Notes under the pieces: model-generated
The model's database searches: none
Told to the model about the DNA's origin: nothing
Seen by the model: only the letters and a program-made list of their open reading frames with translations
Made by a program: the position numbers and the translations under genes
Part shown: positions 1 to 8,926 of the stretch, piece by piece
Layout: every line of letters begins with the position of its first letter
Position numbering within the stretch: the first letter of the stretch is position 1
Origin: Halalkalicoccus sp. NIPERK01
GTDB lineage: Archaea > Halobacteriota > Halobacteria > Halobacteriales > Halalkalicoccaceae
Direction of reading: 5' to 3'
Length of the DNA: 64,000 nucleotides
NCBI RefSeq assembly: GCF_030287405.1
Contig: NZ_JASVVV010000004.1
Span: 262,081-326,080, forward strand

Positions 1-510
1 GTGATTCCGAGCGCTCGACAGGCCGCGTACACCGTCGCGGCGGTGAACCCCTCCAGCGAGCGTCCGCGAACGATGTCCTCGTTCTGGGCGGCGCGAAAGA
101 GCGAACACGCCTGTTTTTCGGCCGATTCGGGCAGCCCCAACGCGCCGACGATTCGGCGGATCTGCATGAACACGTCGCGCTGGTTGGTCTCGGCCTTGGT
201 TCGACACTGCATCCGCTTGTGCTGGGTACGGAGCCGCGCGTACAGCCGTCGTTTCCGACCCGTCAACCGGTTTGCGTCCCCCGTAGCCGATCTCCGTCGA
301 GAGCCCGTAGTCGTGACGCGATCGCGAGAGCGGCGCGCCCGTCCGGCGTCGATCCGTTTCGCCGTCCTCGAACGAGCGCCACTCGGGGCCGGGGTCGATT
401 CGGTCCTCCCTGACGACCAACCCGCACTCGGTGCAGGTCGTCTCTATGTCGTGCGTCGTGAGGGGGCCGCTACATTCGGGACAGATGGTGGGTGTTTCTG
501 CAGCCATCAT
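1..510 (-). pseudogene. TFB-type transcription initiation factor, partial, apparent frameshift
   Basis: Minus-strand gene running off the left edge. From the ATG at 510 or 507 it encodes an N-terminal zinc ribbon (CPEC, then CTECG about 15 residues later), then a B-finger-like stretch ending at IGYG. There the reading frame breaks: a run of five C on the plus strand (278-282) puts the following DANRLTGRKRR core segment in another frame. With four C the two halves join into one ordinary TFB protein. The downstream frame carries a cyclin-fold repeat with GRSLEGF and AATVYAACRALGI. TFB binds TBP-DNA and recruits RNA polymerase, and haloarchaea usually carry many TFB paralogues. The break could be a real inactivating insertion, a phase-variable or programmed shift, or a sequencing error. 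No stop follows the shift before the edge. Confidence 0.75.
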
Positions 511-526
511 CGTGTAATATAGTTAA

Positions 527-540
527 CTCATATTTAAAAC
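527..540 (-). promoter_or_regulatory. TATA box of the TFB gene
   Basis: Read on the minus strand this is GTTTTAAATATGAG, an AT-rich island in GC-rich DNA, centred about 25 nt before the ATG pair at 510/507. The spacing implies a leaderless or nearly leaderless transcript. The rest of the gap up to the HIT gene shows nothing else I can support. Confidence 0.5.
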
Positions 541-683
541 TATACTTTACTGATAGTTTAAAACCCGGGCGGCCGCGAGTGCTCGTGGCGTCCCGTCGGG
601 AACTTCCACGGGATTCGGCGTATTCGTGATGTAGCCGGACTACGGCGGTCGTTCGCGGAACGAATTTCGACGATATAATCCGG

Positions 684-1109
684 CTACGCCTGATTGTTCG
701 CCGAGATTCTCTCGGCAATATCGTCCAGTTCGTCGTCAGCGAGGTCGGGTGGCGAACCCGCAATGGCGTGGATCGGGTTGCCGCCGTCGTCCTCGAACCG
801 GGGGATGATGTGGCCGTGGACGTGCGGGACCTCCTGGCCCGCGGCCTCGCCGTTGTTGAACGCGACGTTCGAGGCGGGGGCATCGACCGCGTCCTCGACG
901 GCGGGGATCAGTCGGTGGAGCGTATCGTAGAGGTCGCTCGCGAGGCCCTCGGGCAGGTCGTTCAGGCGCTCGTACTCCTCTTTGGGGATCACGAGGGTGT
1001 GGCCCGGCGCGAGCGGGTTGGCGTCGAGAAACGCCATCGTCGTCTCGTCCTCGTAGACGGTGCGGGCCGGGATCTCACCCTCGACGATCCGGCTGAAGAT
1101 GCTTGCCAT
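684..1109 (-). CDS. HIT family nucleotide hydrolase/transferase
   Basis: A 141-residue histidine-triad protein. The catalytic triad HVHGH lies at residues 96-100, followed by IIPR. The N-terminus (MASIFSRIVEGEIPA) is typical of HINT-like HIT proteins, which hydrolyse AMP-lysine or related AMP conjugates. I chose the ATG at 1109 because it matches the conserved family start; an in-frame ATG 48 nt upstream would add a tail unlike the family. The substrate cannot be told from sequence. The protein is cytoplasmic, with no signal or membrane segment. Confidence 0.9.
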   Translation of the reverse strand: MASIFSRIVEGEIPARTVYEDETTMAFLDANPLAPGHTLVIPKEEYERLNDLPEGLASDLYDTLHRLIPAVEDAVDAPASNVAFNNGEAAGQEVPHVHGHIIPRFEDDGGNPIHAIAGSPPDLADDELDDIAERISANNQA

Positions 1110-1141
1110 GGTTCGGTGTGCGGTGGCTCGGAGTAAGAAAG

Positions 1142-1819
1142 TTACCCGCCCGCACACAGCGCGTCGAGTTCCCGCTTCAGTTCCTCCCGGTACTCCTCGG
1201 GCTCGTAGCCAAGGCGCGCGATCCAGATGTTCTGATAGGACGGGTGAAGCACGGGAAGCAGGGGCGTCGCGAGCGCCTCGCAGTCGATCGGCGTCAGGAC
1301 GTGGTCGGTAAAGCCCTCCAAACTACGGTCGTCGAGCGCGAGCAGCGTCTCGGTGGCGTGCTTTCCGGTGGGGACGATCGCGCTCGGTTGGATCTGCTCG
1401 ACCTCGGTCACGAGGTGGGTCCGGCAGTTCGTCAGTTCCTCGTCCGTTGGCTCCCGGTTGGAACCCTCGCCACCGTCGGAGTCCGGCTCCGACGAGCTCC
1501 CACTCGCTTCGCTCGCGGGAACATCCGGAGGAAAGCACTTCACCGCGTTCGTGTAGTAGGCGTCGTGGTAGCCGACGGATTCCATCAGGTCGCGGATCAC
1601 CCGCCCAGAGTGGCGGGCGGTGTAGGCCATCCCGGTCCAGTTGCCGCCTTTCCACCGGTCGGCCTCGGGCGTCCCCGCGCCGGGGGCCTCGCCGACGACG
1701 ATCACCGAGGAATCGAGCGGGCCGGTCCCCCACGAGATGCACTCGCGGCTCTCGGCGAGGTGGGGACACCGGGTGCAGTTCGGTTCGAGGACGTTCCGGG
1801 TTTCGGGGTACTCGGGCAC
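1142..1819 (-). CDS. uracil-DNA glycosylase, family 4-like
   Basis: A 225-residue glycosylase that removes uracil from DNA to start base-excision repair. Motif 1 is GEAPGAG and motif 2 is HPSYQ near the C-terminus. Cysteines at 15, 18 and 27 (CTRC, then EC), plus later ones in VKCFPP and TNCRTH, fit the [4Fe-4S] cluster of family 4 enzymes. The start is a GTG at 1819 (VPEYPETRNVLEPNC), where family similarity begins; the longer frame upstream translates the hairpin region. An acidic, Ser/Gly-rich insert between PPDVP and EPTDEEL coincides with a DNA palindrome (see findings). Confidence 0.88.
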   Translation of the reverse strand: MPEYPETRNVLEPNCTRCPHLAESRECISWGTGPLDSSVIVVGEAPGAGTPEADRWKGGNWTGMAYTARHSGRVIRDLMESVGYHDAYYTNAVKCFPPDVPASEASGSSSEPDSDGGEGSNREPTDEELTNCRTHLVTEVEQIQPSAIVPTGKHATETLLALDDRSLEGFTDHVLTPIDCEALATPLLPVLHPSYQNIWIARLGYEPEEYREELKRELDALCAGG

Positions 1820-1888
1820 GGTAGATCCGAGGGATTCGGCGGCCAAAGCCGTGTCGAGACGGACCGAGGTGCGATGGCCAGCGCGAGT

Positions 1889-2083
1889 GTGGCTGCCACT
1901 TTCGGCAGCCACGCGAGCGGGACGGGGAAAGGCAGGCGTCCTGAGCGAGCAGTTCGGATTCGAACTGCTCGCAAGCGGGCCTGGCGGTCCTCGGAAATCT
2001 CCGATTTCCGGGACCCAGAAAGGCCGCTTTGCGGCCTTTCTTAGGGACATGAAAAGGGCGAGCAGCAGACGCCAGTCTGCTGC
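1889..2083. repeat. array of five perfect hairpins
   Basis: The gap between the glycosylase and ileS holds five successive perfect inverted repeats. They are 1889-1897/1904-1912 (9 bp), 1945-1956/1961-1972 (12 bp, 4-nt loop), 1992-1999/2003-2010 (8 bp), 2017-2027/2031-2041 (11 bp, TTT loop) and 2062-2070/2075-2083 (9 bp). The stems differ in sequence, so this is not one repeated unit. The array lies in the divergent region of the two genes, so simple termination is not an obvious role. No open reading frame here looks real. Confidence 0.8.
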
Positions 2084-2133
2084 GAGGGCTTTCGACCGAA
2101 CGCTCTTTACCGCGCCGCCGGATTCCTACTGGT

Positions 2134-5100
2134 ATGAGCAGGTCCGATATCGACGAGGAGGACCGACCCTCGGAGGGCGCGCGGTTCGGGGAGGTCCCCG
2201 ACCAGTACGACCCCGAGGCGGTCGAGAAGCGGGTGTTCGAGTATTGGGACGAGGTCGACGCCTACGAGAAAACGAAAGAAGCGTTCGCCGACGAGGAGCC
2301 CTTCTTCTTCGTCGACGGCCCGCCGTATACGTCGGGAGCGGCCCACATGGGCACGACGTGGAACAAGAGCCTCAAGGACGCCTACATCCGCCACATCCGG
2401 ATGCGGGGTCACGACGTGACCGACCGCCCGGGCTACGACATGCACGGCCTGCCCATCGAGACCAAGGTCGAAGAACGCCTCGGATTCGAGAACAAGAAGG
2501 ACATCGAGGAGTTCGGCATGGAGAACTTCATCGCCGAGTGCAAGTCCTTCGCGGACGAGCAACTGGAGGGCCTGCAGGACGACTTCAAGTCCTTCGGCGT
2601 CTGGATGGACTGGGAGAACCCGTACAAGACCGTGACGCCCGAGTACATGGAGGCGGCGTGGTGGGGCTTCTCGCAGGTCGCGGATCGCGGGCTGGTCGAT
2701 CAGGGGAAACGATCCATCTCGCAGTGTCCGCGCTGCGAGACCGCCATCGCGAACAACGAGGTCGAGTACGAGGACCGCGAGGACCCGACGGTGTACGTCG
2801 AGTTTCCGCTCCGCGAGGACGAGCGCAGCGAGTCCTCGGACCGAGCGAGCGGGGACGACGGACCCGCGAGCCACGGGCGCGAGGGAAGCCTCGTCATCTA
2901 CACGACCACCCCGTGGACCATCCCGGCAAACGAGTTCGTCGCGGTCGGCGAGGATCTGGTCTATCAGAAAGTTCGTGCCCGGCGGGACAGCGAGGAGGAC
3001 GTCCTCTACATCGCCGCCGAGTGCGTCGAGAACGTCCTCTCGAAGGGCCGCTACGACGAGTACGAGGTCGAGGAGGAGCTTCAGGGTGCGGAGATGCTCG
3101 GCTGGGAGTACGACCTCCCGCTCTCCGAGGAGGTCCCCGCCAACCCCGACGGGGAGGGAACCCACACCGTCTATCACGCCGACTACGTCGAGGCCGAGGA
3201 CACCGGACTGGTGCACTCCGCACCGGGCCACGGTGAGGTGGACTTCGAGCGCGGCACCGAACTGGGTCTACCGGTGTTCTGTCCGGTCGGCGGCGACGGC
3301 GTTTATACCTCCGAGGGCGGCAAGTACGAGGGCCAGTTCGTCAAGGACGCCGACGAGGAGATCACGGCCGACTTGGAGGAGAAGGGCCTGCTCGTCGCCT
3401 CGGGCACACTCACCCACTCGTACGGCCACTGCTGGCGGTGCGATACCCCCATTCTCCAGATGGCGACCGACCAGTGGTTCATCACGATCACCGACGTCAA
3501 AGACGAGTTGCTCGAGAACATCGAGGACAGCGAGTGGCACCCCCAGTGGGCACGGGACAATAGATTTAGAGATTTCGTCGAGAACGCCCCCGACTGGAAC
3601 GTCTCCCGACAGCGCTACTGGGGGATCCCGATCCCGATCTGGGTTCCCGAAGACTGGAGCGGGGAGATGGACGAGGTGATCGTGATCGGCTCCCGCGAGG
3701 AACTCGCCGAGCGTGTGGATCAGGCGGTCGACCCCGAGGAGGTCGACCTCCACCGCCCGACCGTCGACGACCTGACGATTACCGAGGAGGGCACCACCTA
3801 CGAGCGCGTGCCCGACGTCTTCGACGTCTGGCTCGACTCCTCGGTGGCGTCGTGGGGCACCCTCGACTACCCGGGCGAGCAGGAGGCGTTCGAGGAGCTG
3901 TGGCCCGCCGACCTCATCATGGAGGCCCACGACCAGACCCGCGGGTGGTTCTGGTCGCAGTTAGGAATGGGAACGGCCGCGCTCGGGGAGATCCCCTACG
4001 ACGAGGTGCTGATGCACGGCTTCGCCAACGACAGCGAGGGCAAGAAGATGTCCAAGTCGGTGGGCAACGTCGTCCAGCCCCACGAGGCCATTCAGAGGCA
4101 TGGCTCGGACGCCATGCGCCTGTTCCTGCTCTCGGTCAACCCGCAGGGCGAGGACATGCGCTTCTCGTGGGACGAGATGGCGACGATGGAGCGGAACCTC
4201 AACATCCTCTGGAACGTCTTCCGGTTTCCCCTCCCCTACATGCGCATGGACGGGTTCGACCCCGACGAGACGGACCTCGAAGCGGTCGACGCCGATTTGG
4301 AACTCGTCGACGAGTGGGTCCTCGCCCGGCTCCAGACCGTCACCCGCGAGATGACCGAGGCGTGGGACGACTTCCGACAGGACCAGGCGCTCTCGGCGCT
4401 GATGGAGTTCGTCGTCGAGGACGTTTCTCGATTTTACATCCAGGTCGTGCGAGAGCGCATGTGGGACGAGGAGGACAGCCCCTCGAAGAACGCCGCCTAC
4501 GCCACGCTGTATCACGTTCTTCGGGAGGTCTGTGCGCTGCTCGCACCCTACGCGCCGTTCGTCACCGAGGAGATCTACGGCGCGCTGACCGGCGAGCGGG
4601 GCCACGACACCGTCCACATGCTCGAATGGCCCGAGAGCGAGGAGTACTGGACCGACGAACGACTCGAAACCGACATCGAACTCGTTCGCGCGGTCGAGGA
4701 GGCGGGATCGAACGCCCGCCAGCGGGCCGAACGCAAGCTGCGCTGGCCCGTCTCCCGCGTGGTCGTCGCGGCCGGCGACGACCGCCTCGCAGAGGCCGTC
4801 GGTTGCCAGCAGGAACTCCTCGAGGAGCGGCTCAACGCCCGCGAGGTCCGTGTGATCGCGCCCGACGAGCGCTTCGAGGAACTCGCCTACAGCGCACGGG
4901 CCGACATGAGCCTCCTCGGACCCGAGTTCGGCGACCGGGCTGGCGAGGTCATGGGAGCGCTCAACGACGCCCGCGTCGAAGAGCCGTCGCTCGAAGCGCT
5001 TTCGGCCGCCCTTTCGAAGAAACTCGGCGAGGAGGTCGAGCTCCGCGAGGAGATGATCGAGTTCACCGAGGAGACCCCCGAGGAGCTCTCGGGCTCGCGG

Positions 5101-5421
5101 ATCACGATCGAGGGCAATGGGTTAGGAGTCGTCTACGTCGATACCGAGTTGACTGAAGGGATCGAGAGCGAGGGCTACGCCCGCGAGGTCATTCGGCGGG
5201 TTCAGGAGATGCGAAAGGACCTCGACCTGCCCATCGACGCGCGGATCCGCCTCGATCTGGAGATCGCCGACGAGCGCGTCACGAATCTCGTCCGCGAGCA
5301 CGAGGGCCTGATCGCCGAGGAGGTTCGTGCGGCGCAACTGGGTGGCGTCGAGGACGGCCATCGCCGCGAGTGGGTAGTGGAAGACGTCGAGATGGAGATC
5401 GCGATCGAGCCCCTAGAGTGA
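2134..5421 (+). CDS. ileS: isoleucyl-tRNA synthetase
   Basis: A 1095-residue class I synthetase charging tRNA-Ile. The HIGH-type signature is HMGT at 71-74 and the second signature is KMSKS at 638-642 (GKKMSKSVGNVV). The CP1 editing domain lies between them, with TTTPWTIPANE. After it come the anticodon-binding domain and an archaeal/eukaryal-style C-terminal region. An acidic, Ser/Gly-rich insert of about 20 residues near 231-252 sits at the beginning of the editing domain. The 3' end overlaps the convergent PRPP synthetase gene by 9 nt. Confidence 0.97.
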   Translation: MSRSDIDEEDRPSEGARFGEVPDQYDPEAVEKRVFEYWDEVDAYEKTKEAFADEEPFFFVDGPPYTSGAAHMGTTWNKSLKDAYIRHIRMRGHDVTDRPGYDMHGLPIETKVEERLGFENKKDIEEFGMENFIAECKSFADEQLEGLQDDFKSFGVWMDWENPYKTVTPEYMEAAWWGFSQVADRGLVDQGKRSISQCPRCETAIANNEVEYEDREDPTVYVEFPLREDERSESSDRASGDDGPASHGREGSLVIYTTTPWTIPANEFVAVGEDLVYQKVRARRDSEEDVLYIAAECVENVLSKGRYDEYEVEEELQGAEMLGWEYDLPLSEEVPANPDGEGTHTVYHADYVEAEDTGLVHSAPGHGEVDFERGTELGLPVFCPVGGDGVYTSEGGKYEGQFVKDADEEITADLEEKGLLVASGTLTHSYGHCWRCDTPILQMATDQWFITITDVKDELLENIEDSEWHPQWARDNRFRDFVENAPDWNVSRQRYWGIPIPIWVPEDWSGEMDEVIVIGSREELAERVDQAVDPEEVDLHRPTVDDLTITEEGTTYERVPDVFDVWLDSSVASWGTLDYPGEQEAFEELWPADLIMEAHDQTRGWFWSQLGMGTAALGEIPYDEVLMHGFANDSEGKKMSKSVGNVVQPHEAIQRHGSDAMRLFLLSVNPQGEDMRFSWDEMATMERNLNILWNVFRFPLPYMRMDGFDPDETDLEAVDADLELVDEWVLARLQTVTREMTEAWDDFRQDQALSALMEFVVEDVSRFYIQVVRERMWDEEDSPSKNAAYATLYHVLREVCALLAPYAPFVTEEIYGALTGERGHDTVHMLEWPESEEYWTDERLETDIELVRAVEEAGSNARQRAERKLRWPVSRVVVAAGDDRLAEAVGCQQELLEERLNAREVRVIAPDERFEELAYSARADMSLLGPEFGDRAGEVMGALNDARVEEPSLEALSAALSKKLGEEVELREEMIEFTEETPEELSGSRITIEGNGLGVVYVDTELTEGIESEGYAREVIRRVQEMRKDLDLPIDARIRLDLEIADERVTNLVREHEGLIAEEVRAAQLGGVEDGHRREWVVEDVEMEIAIEPLE

Positions 5422-6261
5422 GCGGAGCGCCTCGGCGAGCGGCCGGGCGACGCTGACCTCGCTTTCGGCGCGCTCGATCGTGTCGGTGCCGTAGACCTGC
5501 TCGACGCCCGCACGGGCGAGTTTCGTTCTGGCGTTGGCGGCGAGCATCGGGTGGACGCAGGTCACGAACACTCTCTGGGGGTCTTCGAGCGTGGCGATCG
5601 CCCCGCTCATCGTCGAGCCCGTCGCGATGATGTCGTCTACGATCACCACGTCCCGATCCTCGACGACCACGTCGCTGGGCGTGATCTCGACCTCGCTGCC
5701 CGATCGTCGTGTTTTCTCGAAGTAGTCGACCTCGCCCTCGCCGTAGCTCTCTCGGACGGTCTCGGCGAGGTCGATCGCCCCCGCGTCGGGCGAGAGGAAG
5801 ACCGGATCCGAGAGGTCGGGGAGGGGATCGGCGAGCACGCCAGCCCCGTCAATCGCGCGTGCGGGTACCGAGAAGTGCTCGAGGGCCGATTCCTCGTGGG
5901 GCGAGACCGTCAGCACGCGATCCGTACCCGTGCTCACCGCGCGGGCGACCGCGCGCACGGAGACGGGCTGGCCCGGCTCGAAGGCGCTGTCCTGGCGGGC
6001 GTAGCCCATGTAGGGAAGCACGGTCGTGACCTCCGAGACGCCCGATTCTCGGAGGGCGTCCTGGAGTTGGAGCAGTTCGAGGTGGGCGTCACTGGTGATC
6101 GTCGAGGCGACGATCACCGCGGAATCGGTCTCGACCTCGGGGGCCGCCGCGAGCAGTTCGCCGTCGGGAAAGCGCTCGAACTCGACGGGCGCGAGCGCCC
6201 GGTCGAGTTCGTCGGCGAGAGCCGCGGCGAGCGACTGTGAAGCGGAACCGGGAACGATCAT
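5413..6261 (-). CDS. prs: ribose-phosphate pyrophosphokinase (PRPP synthetase)
   Basis: A 282-residue enzyme converting ribose 5-phosphate and ATP to PRPP, the precursor for purine, pyrimidine, histidine and tryptophan synthesis. Visible features are the N-terminal FPDGE, the YMGYARQDSAF segment, the SPDAGA segment and the PRPP loop VVIVDDIIATGSTM. It is a little shorter than bacterial enzymes (about 310), as archaeal forms usually are. The start at 6261 (MIVPGS) is the only one matching the family. It converges on ileS. hisI and hisA, which depend on PRPP flux, lie further along the window. Confidence 0.95.
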   Translation of the reverse strand: MIVPGSASQSLAAALADELDRALAPVEFERFPDGELLAAAPEVETDSAVIVASTITSDAHLELLQLQDALRESGVSEVTTVLPYMGYARQDSAFEPGQPVSVRAVARAVSTGTDRVLTVSPHEESALEHFSVPARAIDGAGVLADPLPDLSDPVFLSPDAGAIDLAETVRESYGEGEVDYFEKTRRSGSEVEITPSDVVVEDRDVVIVDDIIATGSTMSGAIATLEDPQRVFVTCVHPMLAANARTKLARAGVEQVYGTDTIERAESEVSVARPLAEALRSL

Positions 6262-6301
6262 ACCCGAGGGATCGCCGCATGGAGTAAACCCGTTTTCGGT
6301 C

Positions 6302-7066
6302 TCAGCGGACGAGCATCGCCCGCACGCCCGAGACGCCGAGCGCCCCCGAGCGCCAGCCGTCGCCCGCGTCGACGTACAGCGTTCCATCGCCGGTTGCGCC
6401 GTAGACCGCCTCGCCGACCGCCACCGCCGCCAAGGGTTCGGGCGTCTCGCGCTCGCGCCACTCGCCGTCGTAGACGTACAGGGACTCGCCGGCGAGCGCG
6501 GCCCCCGAAGGGAGTTCGCCGGGCGGGCCGTCGCCCGCGACCCGGTCGAACCCCCCGTCGAGATCGCGCATCCAGCCGTTGCCGAGGCGATAGAGCCCCG
6601 CAGCGGTCGCCGCGAGCGGGATACCGGGGGTGGAGACGTCGTTCGCGTCGGCGAGGCCAACGTGGTCGAGACCGCCGCTCGCGCGGTAGATCCCGCCGCC
6701 GGTCGCGAGCAGGTCGCCGTCGGCCGCCCGCACGTCGTCGAGGCTCCCGAGGTCGGTCCACTCGCTCCCCTCGAAACGGGCGACCCGGCCCTCCGGGGAG
6801 ACGGCGACCGGTTCCTCGACCCCGCCGACGACGAGAGCGGGGCCGAACCCCGTGGGGTCGCCGTCCAGCAGGACGTCCTCGGCGGTGGCGACCGCGAGCC
6901 CGTCGACCCACGCGAGATCGCGCGCCCGACAGCGGTGTTCGATGCCGAACTCCCCGATCATGTCCCCGGAGACCGAGGCGCGGACGACGCCGAGGTCGCT
7001 CGCGAGATAGACGCTTCTCTCCCCGGTTTTCCCGGCGTAGACGCGCTTCTCCTCGATGCTGCTCAT
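6302..7066 (-). CDS. beta-propeller-like protein of unknown function
   Basis: A 254-residue protein made of repeated short blocks such as GIYRASGG, GLYRLGNGW, SLYVYDGEW and TLYVDAGDGW. This is the spacing expected for blades of a small beta-propeller. There is no signal peptide, no membrane segment and no catalytic motif I recognise. I recall a haloarchaeal family of this kind (HVO_0234-type) next to phosphohexomutase genes, which agrees with the divergent glmM-like gene 75 nt away. The role is unknown; a ligand- or protein-binding scaffold is an inference only. Confidence 0.65.
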   Translation of the reverse strand: MSSIEEKRVYAGKTGERSVYLASDLGVVRASVSGDMIGEFGIEHRCRARDLAWVDGLAVATAEDVLLDGDPTGFGPALVVGGVEEPVAVSPEGRVARFEGSEWTDLGSLDDVRAADGDLLATGGGIYRASGGLDHVGLADANDVSTPGIPLAATAAGLYRLGNGWMRDLDGGFDRVAGDGPPGELPSGAALAGESLYVYDGEWRERETPEPLAAVAVGEAVYGATGDGTLYVDAGDGWRSGALGVSGVRAMLVR

Positions 7067-7140
7067 ACGGAGCGTTCGCGGTCGAGCGCCAAATGGCTGT
7101 TCCGGAATCCATTTGCCCCGTCGCTTCCGAGAGTCGGGTG

Positions 7141-8505
7141 ATGGACGTGTTCGGGTCGAGCGGGACGCGCGGGGTCGCGAACGAAGAGATCACGCCGGCG
7201 TTCGTCCTGCAGGTCGTCGCGGCCGCCGGAACGGTCTGGGGGGCAGACCGTGTAGCAGTCGCGCGTGACACCCGCCACACCGGACGCATGCTCGAGAACG
7301 CCGCCGTTTCCGGCCTCCAGAGCGTCGGCTGCGACGTCGACCGGCTGGGCGTCCTGCCGACGCCGGGCGTCCAGGCCTACGCGGGCCGCGAGGGCGTCCC
7401 GGCGGTGATGATCACCGCCTCGCACAACCCGCCCGAGTACAACGGCGTCAAACTCATCGGGCCCGGCGGGATCGAGCTCTCGGTCTCGGAACTCGAAACC
7501 GTCGAGGAGGTGTTCCTCTCGGAGGTCGACGGCGCGCGCTCGTGGGCGCACACCGGCGACGAGTTCGTCGTCGAGGACGCCGTCCGGCGGTATATCGACG
7601 GCGTCCGCGAGGCGGTCGACCGGGAGAAGATCGCCGCCGCCGACCTGACCGTCGCGATCGACCCCGGCCACGGCGCGGCCTCGCTGACCAGTCCCCGCCT
7701 GTTCCGGGAACTGGGCTGTCGTGTGGTGACGGTCAACGCCCAGCCCGACGGCCGGTTCCCGGGCCGGAACCCCGAACCCGTCGAGAAGAACCTCGGGGAC
7801 CTGGGACGGCTGGTCCGTGCGAGCGACGCCGACGTCGGGATCGCCCACGACGGCGACGGCGACCGGGCGATCTTCTACGACGAATCCGGCGAGTACATCG
7901 AGGGCGACGCGGCGCTCGCGGCGCTCGCGGACGCCGAACTCACGAGCGACGACGCGACCGTCGCCGCGGTCAACGTCTCCCAACGATTGGTCGACGTCTG
8001 CGAGCGGACCGGCGCGGCCCTCGAACTCACTCCCATTGGAAGCACCTACATCACCAGCCGGATCCAGCAGCTACGGGCCGAGGGGATCTCGGTGCCGGTC
8101 GCGGGCGAGGGCAACGGCGGGATCTACTTCCCCGAGTACAGCCTCGCGCGCGACGGCGCGTACATCGGCGCGCGCTTCCTCGAACTCGTCGCCGAAAAGC
8201 CCGCGAGCGAGGTGATCGGGCCGTTCAGCGGTTATCACAACGTCCGGCTGAAGCTCGCGTACGAGGAGCGTGCCGAACGCGAGGCGATGCTCTCGGCCGT
8301 CGAGGACGTCGCGGCCGACGCCGACGCCGAGGCGAACACCACCGACGGCGTCCGGCTGGACTACGGCGACGGCTGGGTGCTCGCGCGACCCAGCGGCACC
8401 GAACCCGTCATCCGGGTGTACGCCGAGGCCCGCGACGAGGCGCGCGCCGAGGACCTCGCCGCGCGGCTCTACGACGCCGCGAGCGCGGCGCGCCGGTCGG
8501 TATAG
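7141..8505 (+). CDS. glmM: phosphoglucosamine mutase-type phosphohexomutase
   Basis: A 454-residue alpha-D-phosphohexomutase. The phosphoserine loop is ITASHNPPEYNG with catalytic Ser94, the metal loop is HDGDGDRAIFY, the sugar-binding loop is GEGNGGIYFPEY and the C-terminal phosphate loop is RPSGTEPVIRVYAE. The first residues (MDVFGSSGTRG) match the GlmM subgroup, which interconverts glucosamine 6- and 1-phosphate on the way to UDP-GlcNAc. Phosphomannomutase activity is an alternative because archaeal members are hard to separate. An ATG 48 nt upstream is possible, but homology starts at MDVFG. Confidence 0.88.
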   Translation: MDVFGSSGTRGVANEEITPAFVLQVVAAAGTVWGADRVAVARDTRHTGRMLENAAVSGLQSVGCDVDRLGVLPTPGVQAYAGREGVPAVMITASHNPPEYNGVKLIGPGGIELSVSELETVEEVFLSEVDGARSWAHTGDEFVVEDAVRRYIDGVREAVDREKIAAADLTVAIDPGHGAASLTSPRLFRELGCRVVTVNAQPDGRFPGRNPEPVEKNLGDLGRLVRASDADVGIAHDGDGDRAIFYDESGEYIEGDAALAALADAELTSDDATVAAVNVSQRLVDVCERTGAALELTPIGSTYITSRIQQLRAEGISVPVAGEGNGGIYFPEYSLARDGAYIGARFLELVAEKPASEVIGPFSGYHNVRLKLAYEERAEREAMLSAVEDVAADADAEANTTDGVRLDYGDGWVLARPSGTEPVIRVYAEARDEARAEDLAARLYDAASAARRSV

Positions 8506-8563
8506 CCGGGCCGAACGGGTTCGGGACAGGAGGTTTACGCCCCCGCCGTGAACACGCGAACGT

Positions 8564-8926
8564 ATGCCAGAGCAAACGCTCTACGAGCGCCTCGGTGGCG
8601 AGGAGTCGATCGAAGCCGTCGTCGACCGGTTTTACGGACACGTGATGGCCGACGATCTGGTCAACGGCTACTTCGAGGACGTCGACATGCAGCGCCAGAT
8701 CGCCCACCAGACCCAGTTCATCAGCGCCGTCACCGGCGGGCCGGTCGAGTACTCGGGCGAGGACATGCGGGCGGCCCACGAGGGCATGGGCATCAACGAG
8801 GAGGAGTTCAATGCGATCGCCCGCCACCTCAATACCGCCCTCAAGGAGTTCGAGGTCCCCGAGGCCGAGCGCGAGGACGTGCTCGACGAGATCGCGAGCT
8901 ATCAGGGCGCGATCGTCGAGGCGTAG
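8564..8926 (+). CDS. group I truncated haemoglobin
   Basis: A 120-residue 2-on-2 globin that binds haem and small gases (O2, NO). The start LYERLGGEESIEAVVDRFY is typical of group I. The proximal histidine is His72 (AAHEGMGI), Phe23-Tyr24 lie at the distal B-helix position, and the C-terminal helix is complete. Likely roles are NO detoxification or oxygen scavenging, but the sequence does not decide between them. The last 25 nt overlap the 3' end of the convergent coiled-coil gene. Confidence 0.93.
   Translation: MPEQTLYERLGGEESIEAVVDRFYGHVMADDLVNGYFEDVDMQRQIAHQTQFISAVTGGPVEYSGEDMRAAHEGMGINEEEFNAIARHLNTALKEFEVPEAEREDVLDEIASYQGAIVEA

Noticed and set aside
1-522. Plus-strand open frame of 173 codons at the left edge
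   Set aside because: It is the antisense of the TFB zinc ribbon and cyclin fold, has no family features and is Arg-rich, typical of shadow frames in GC-rich DNA.
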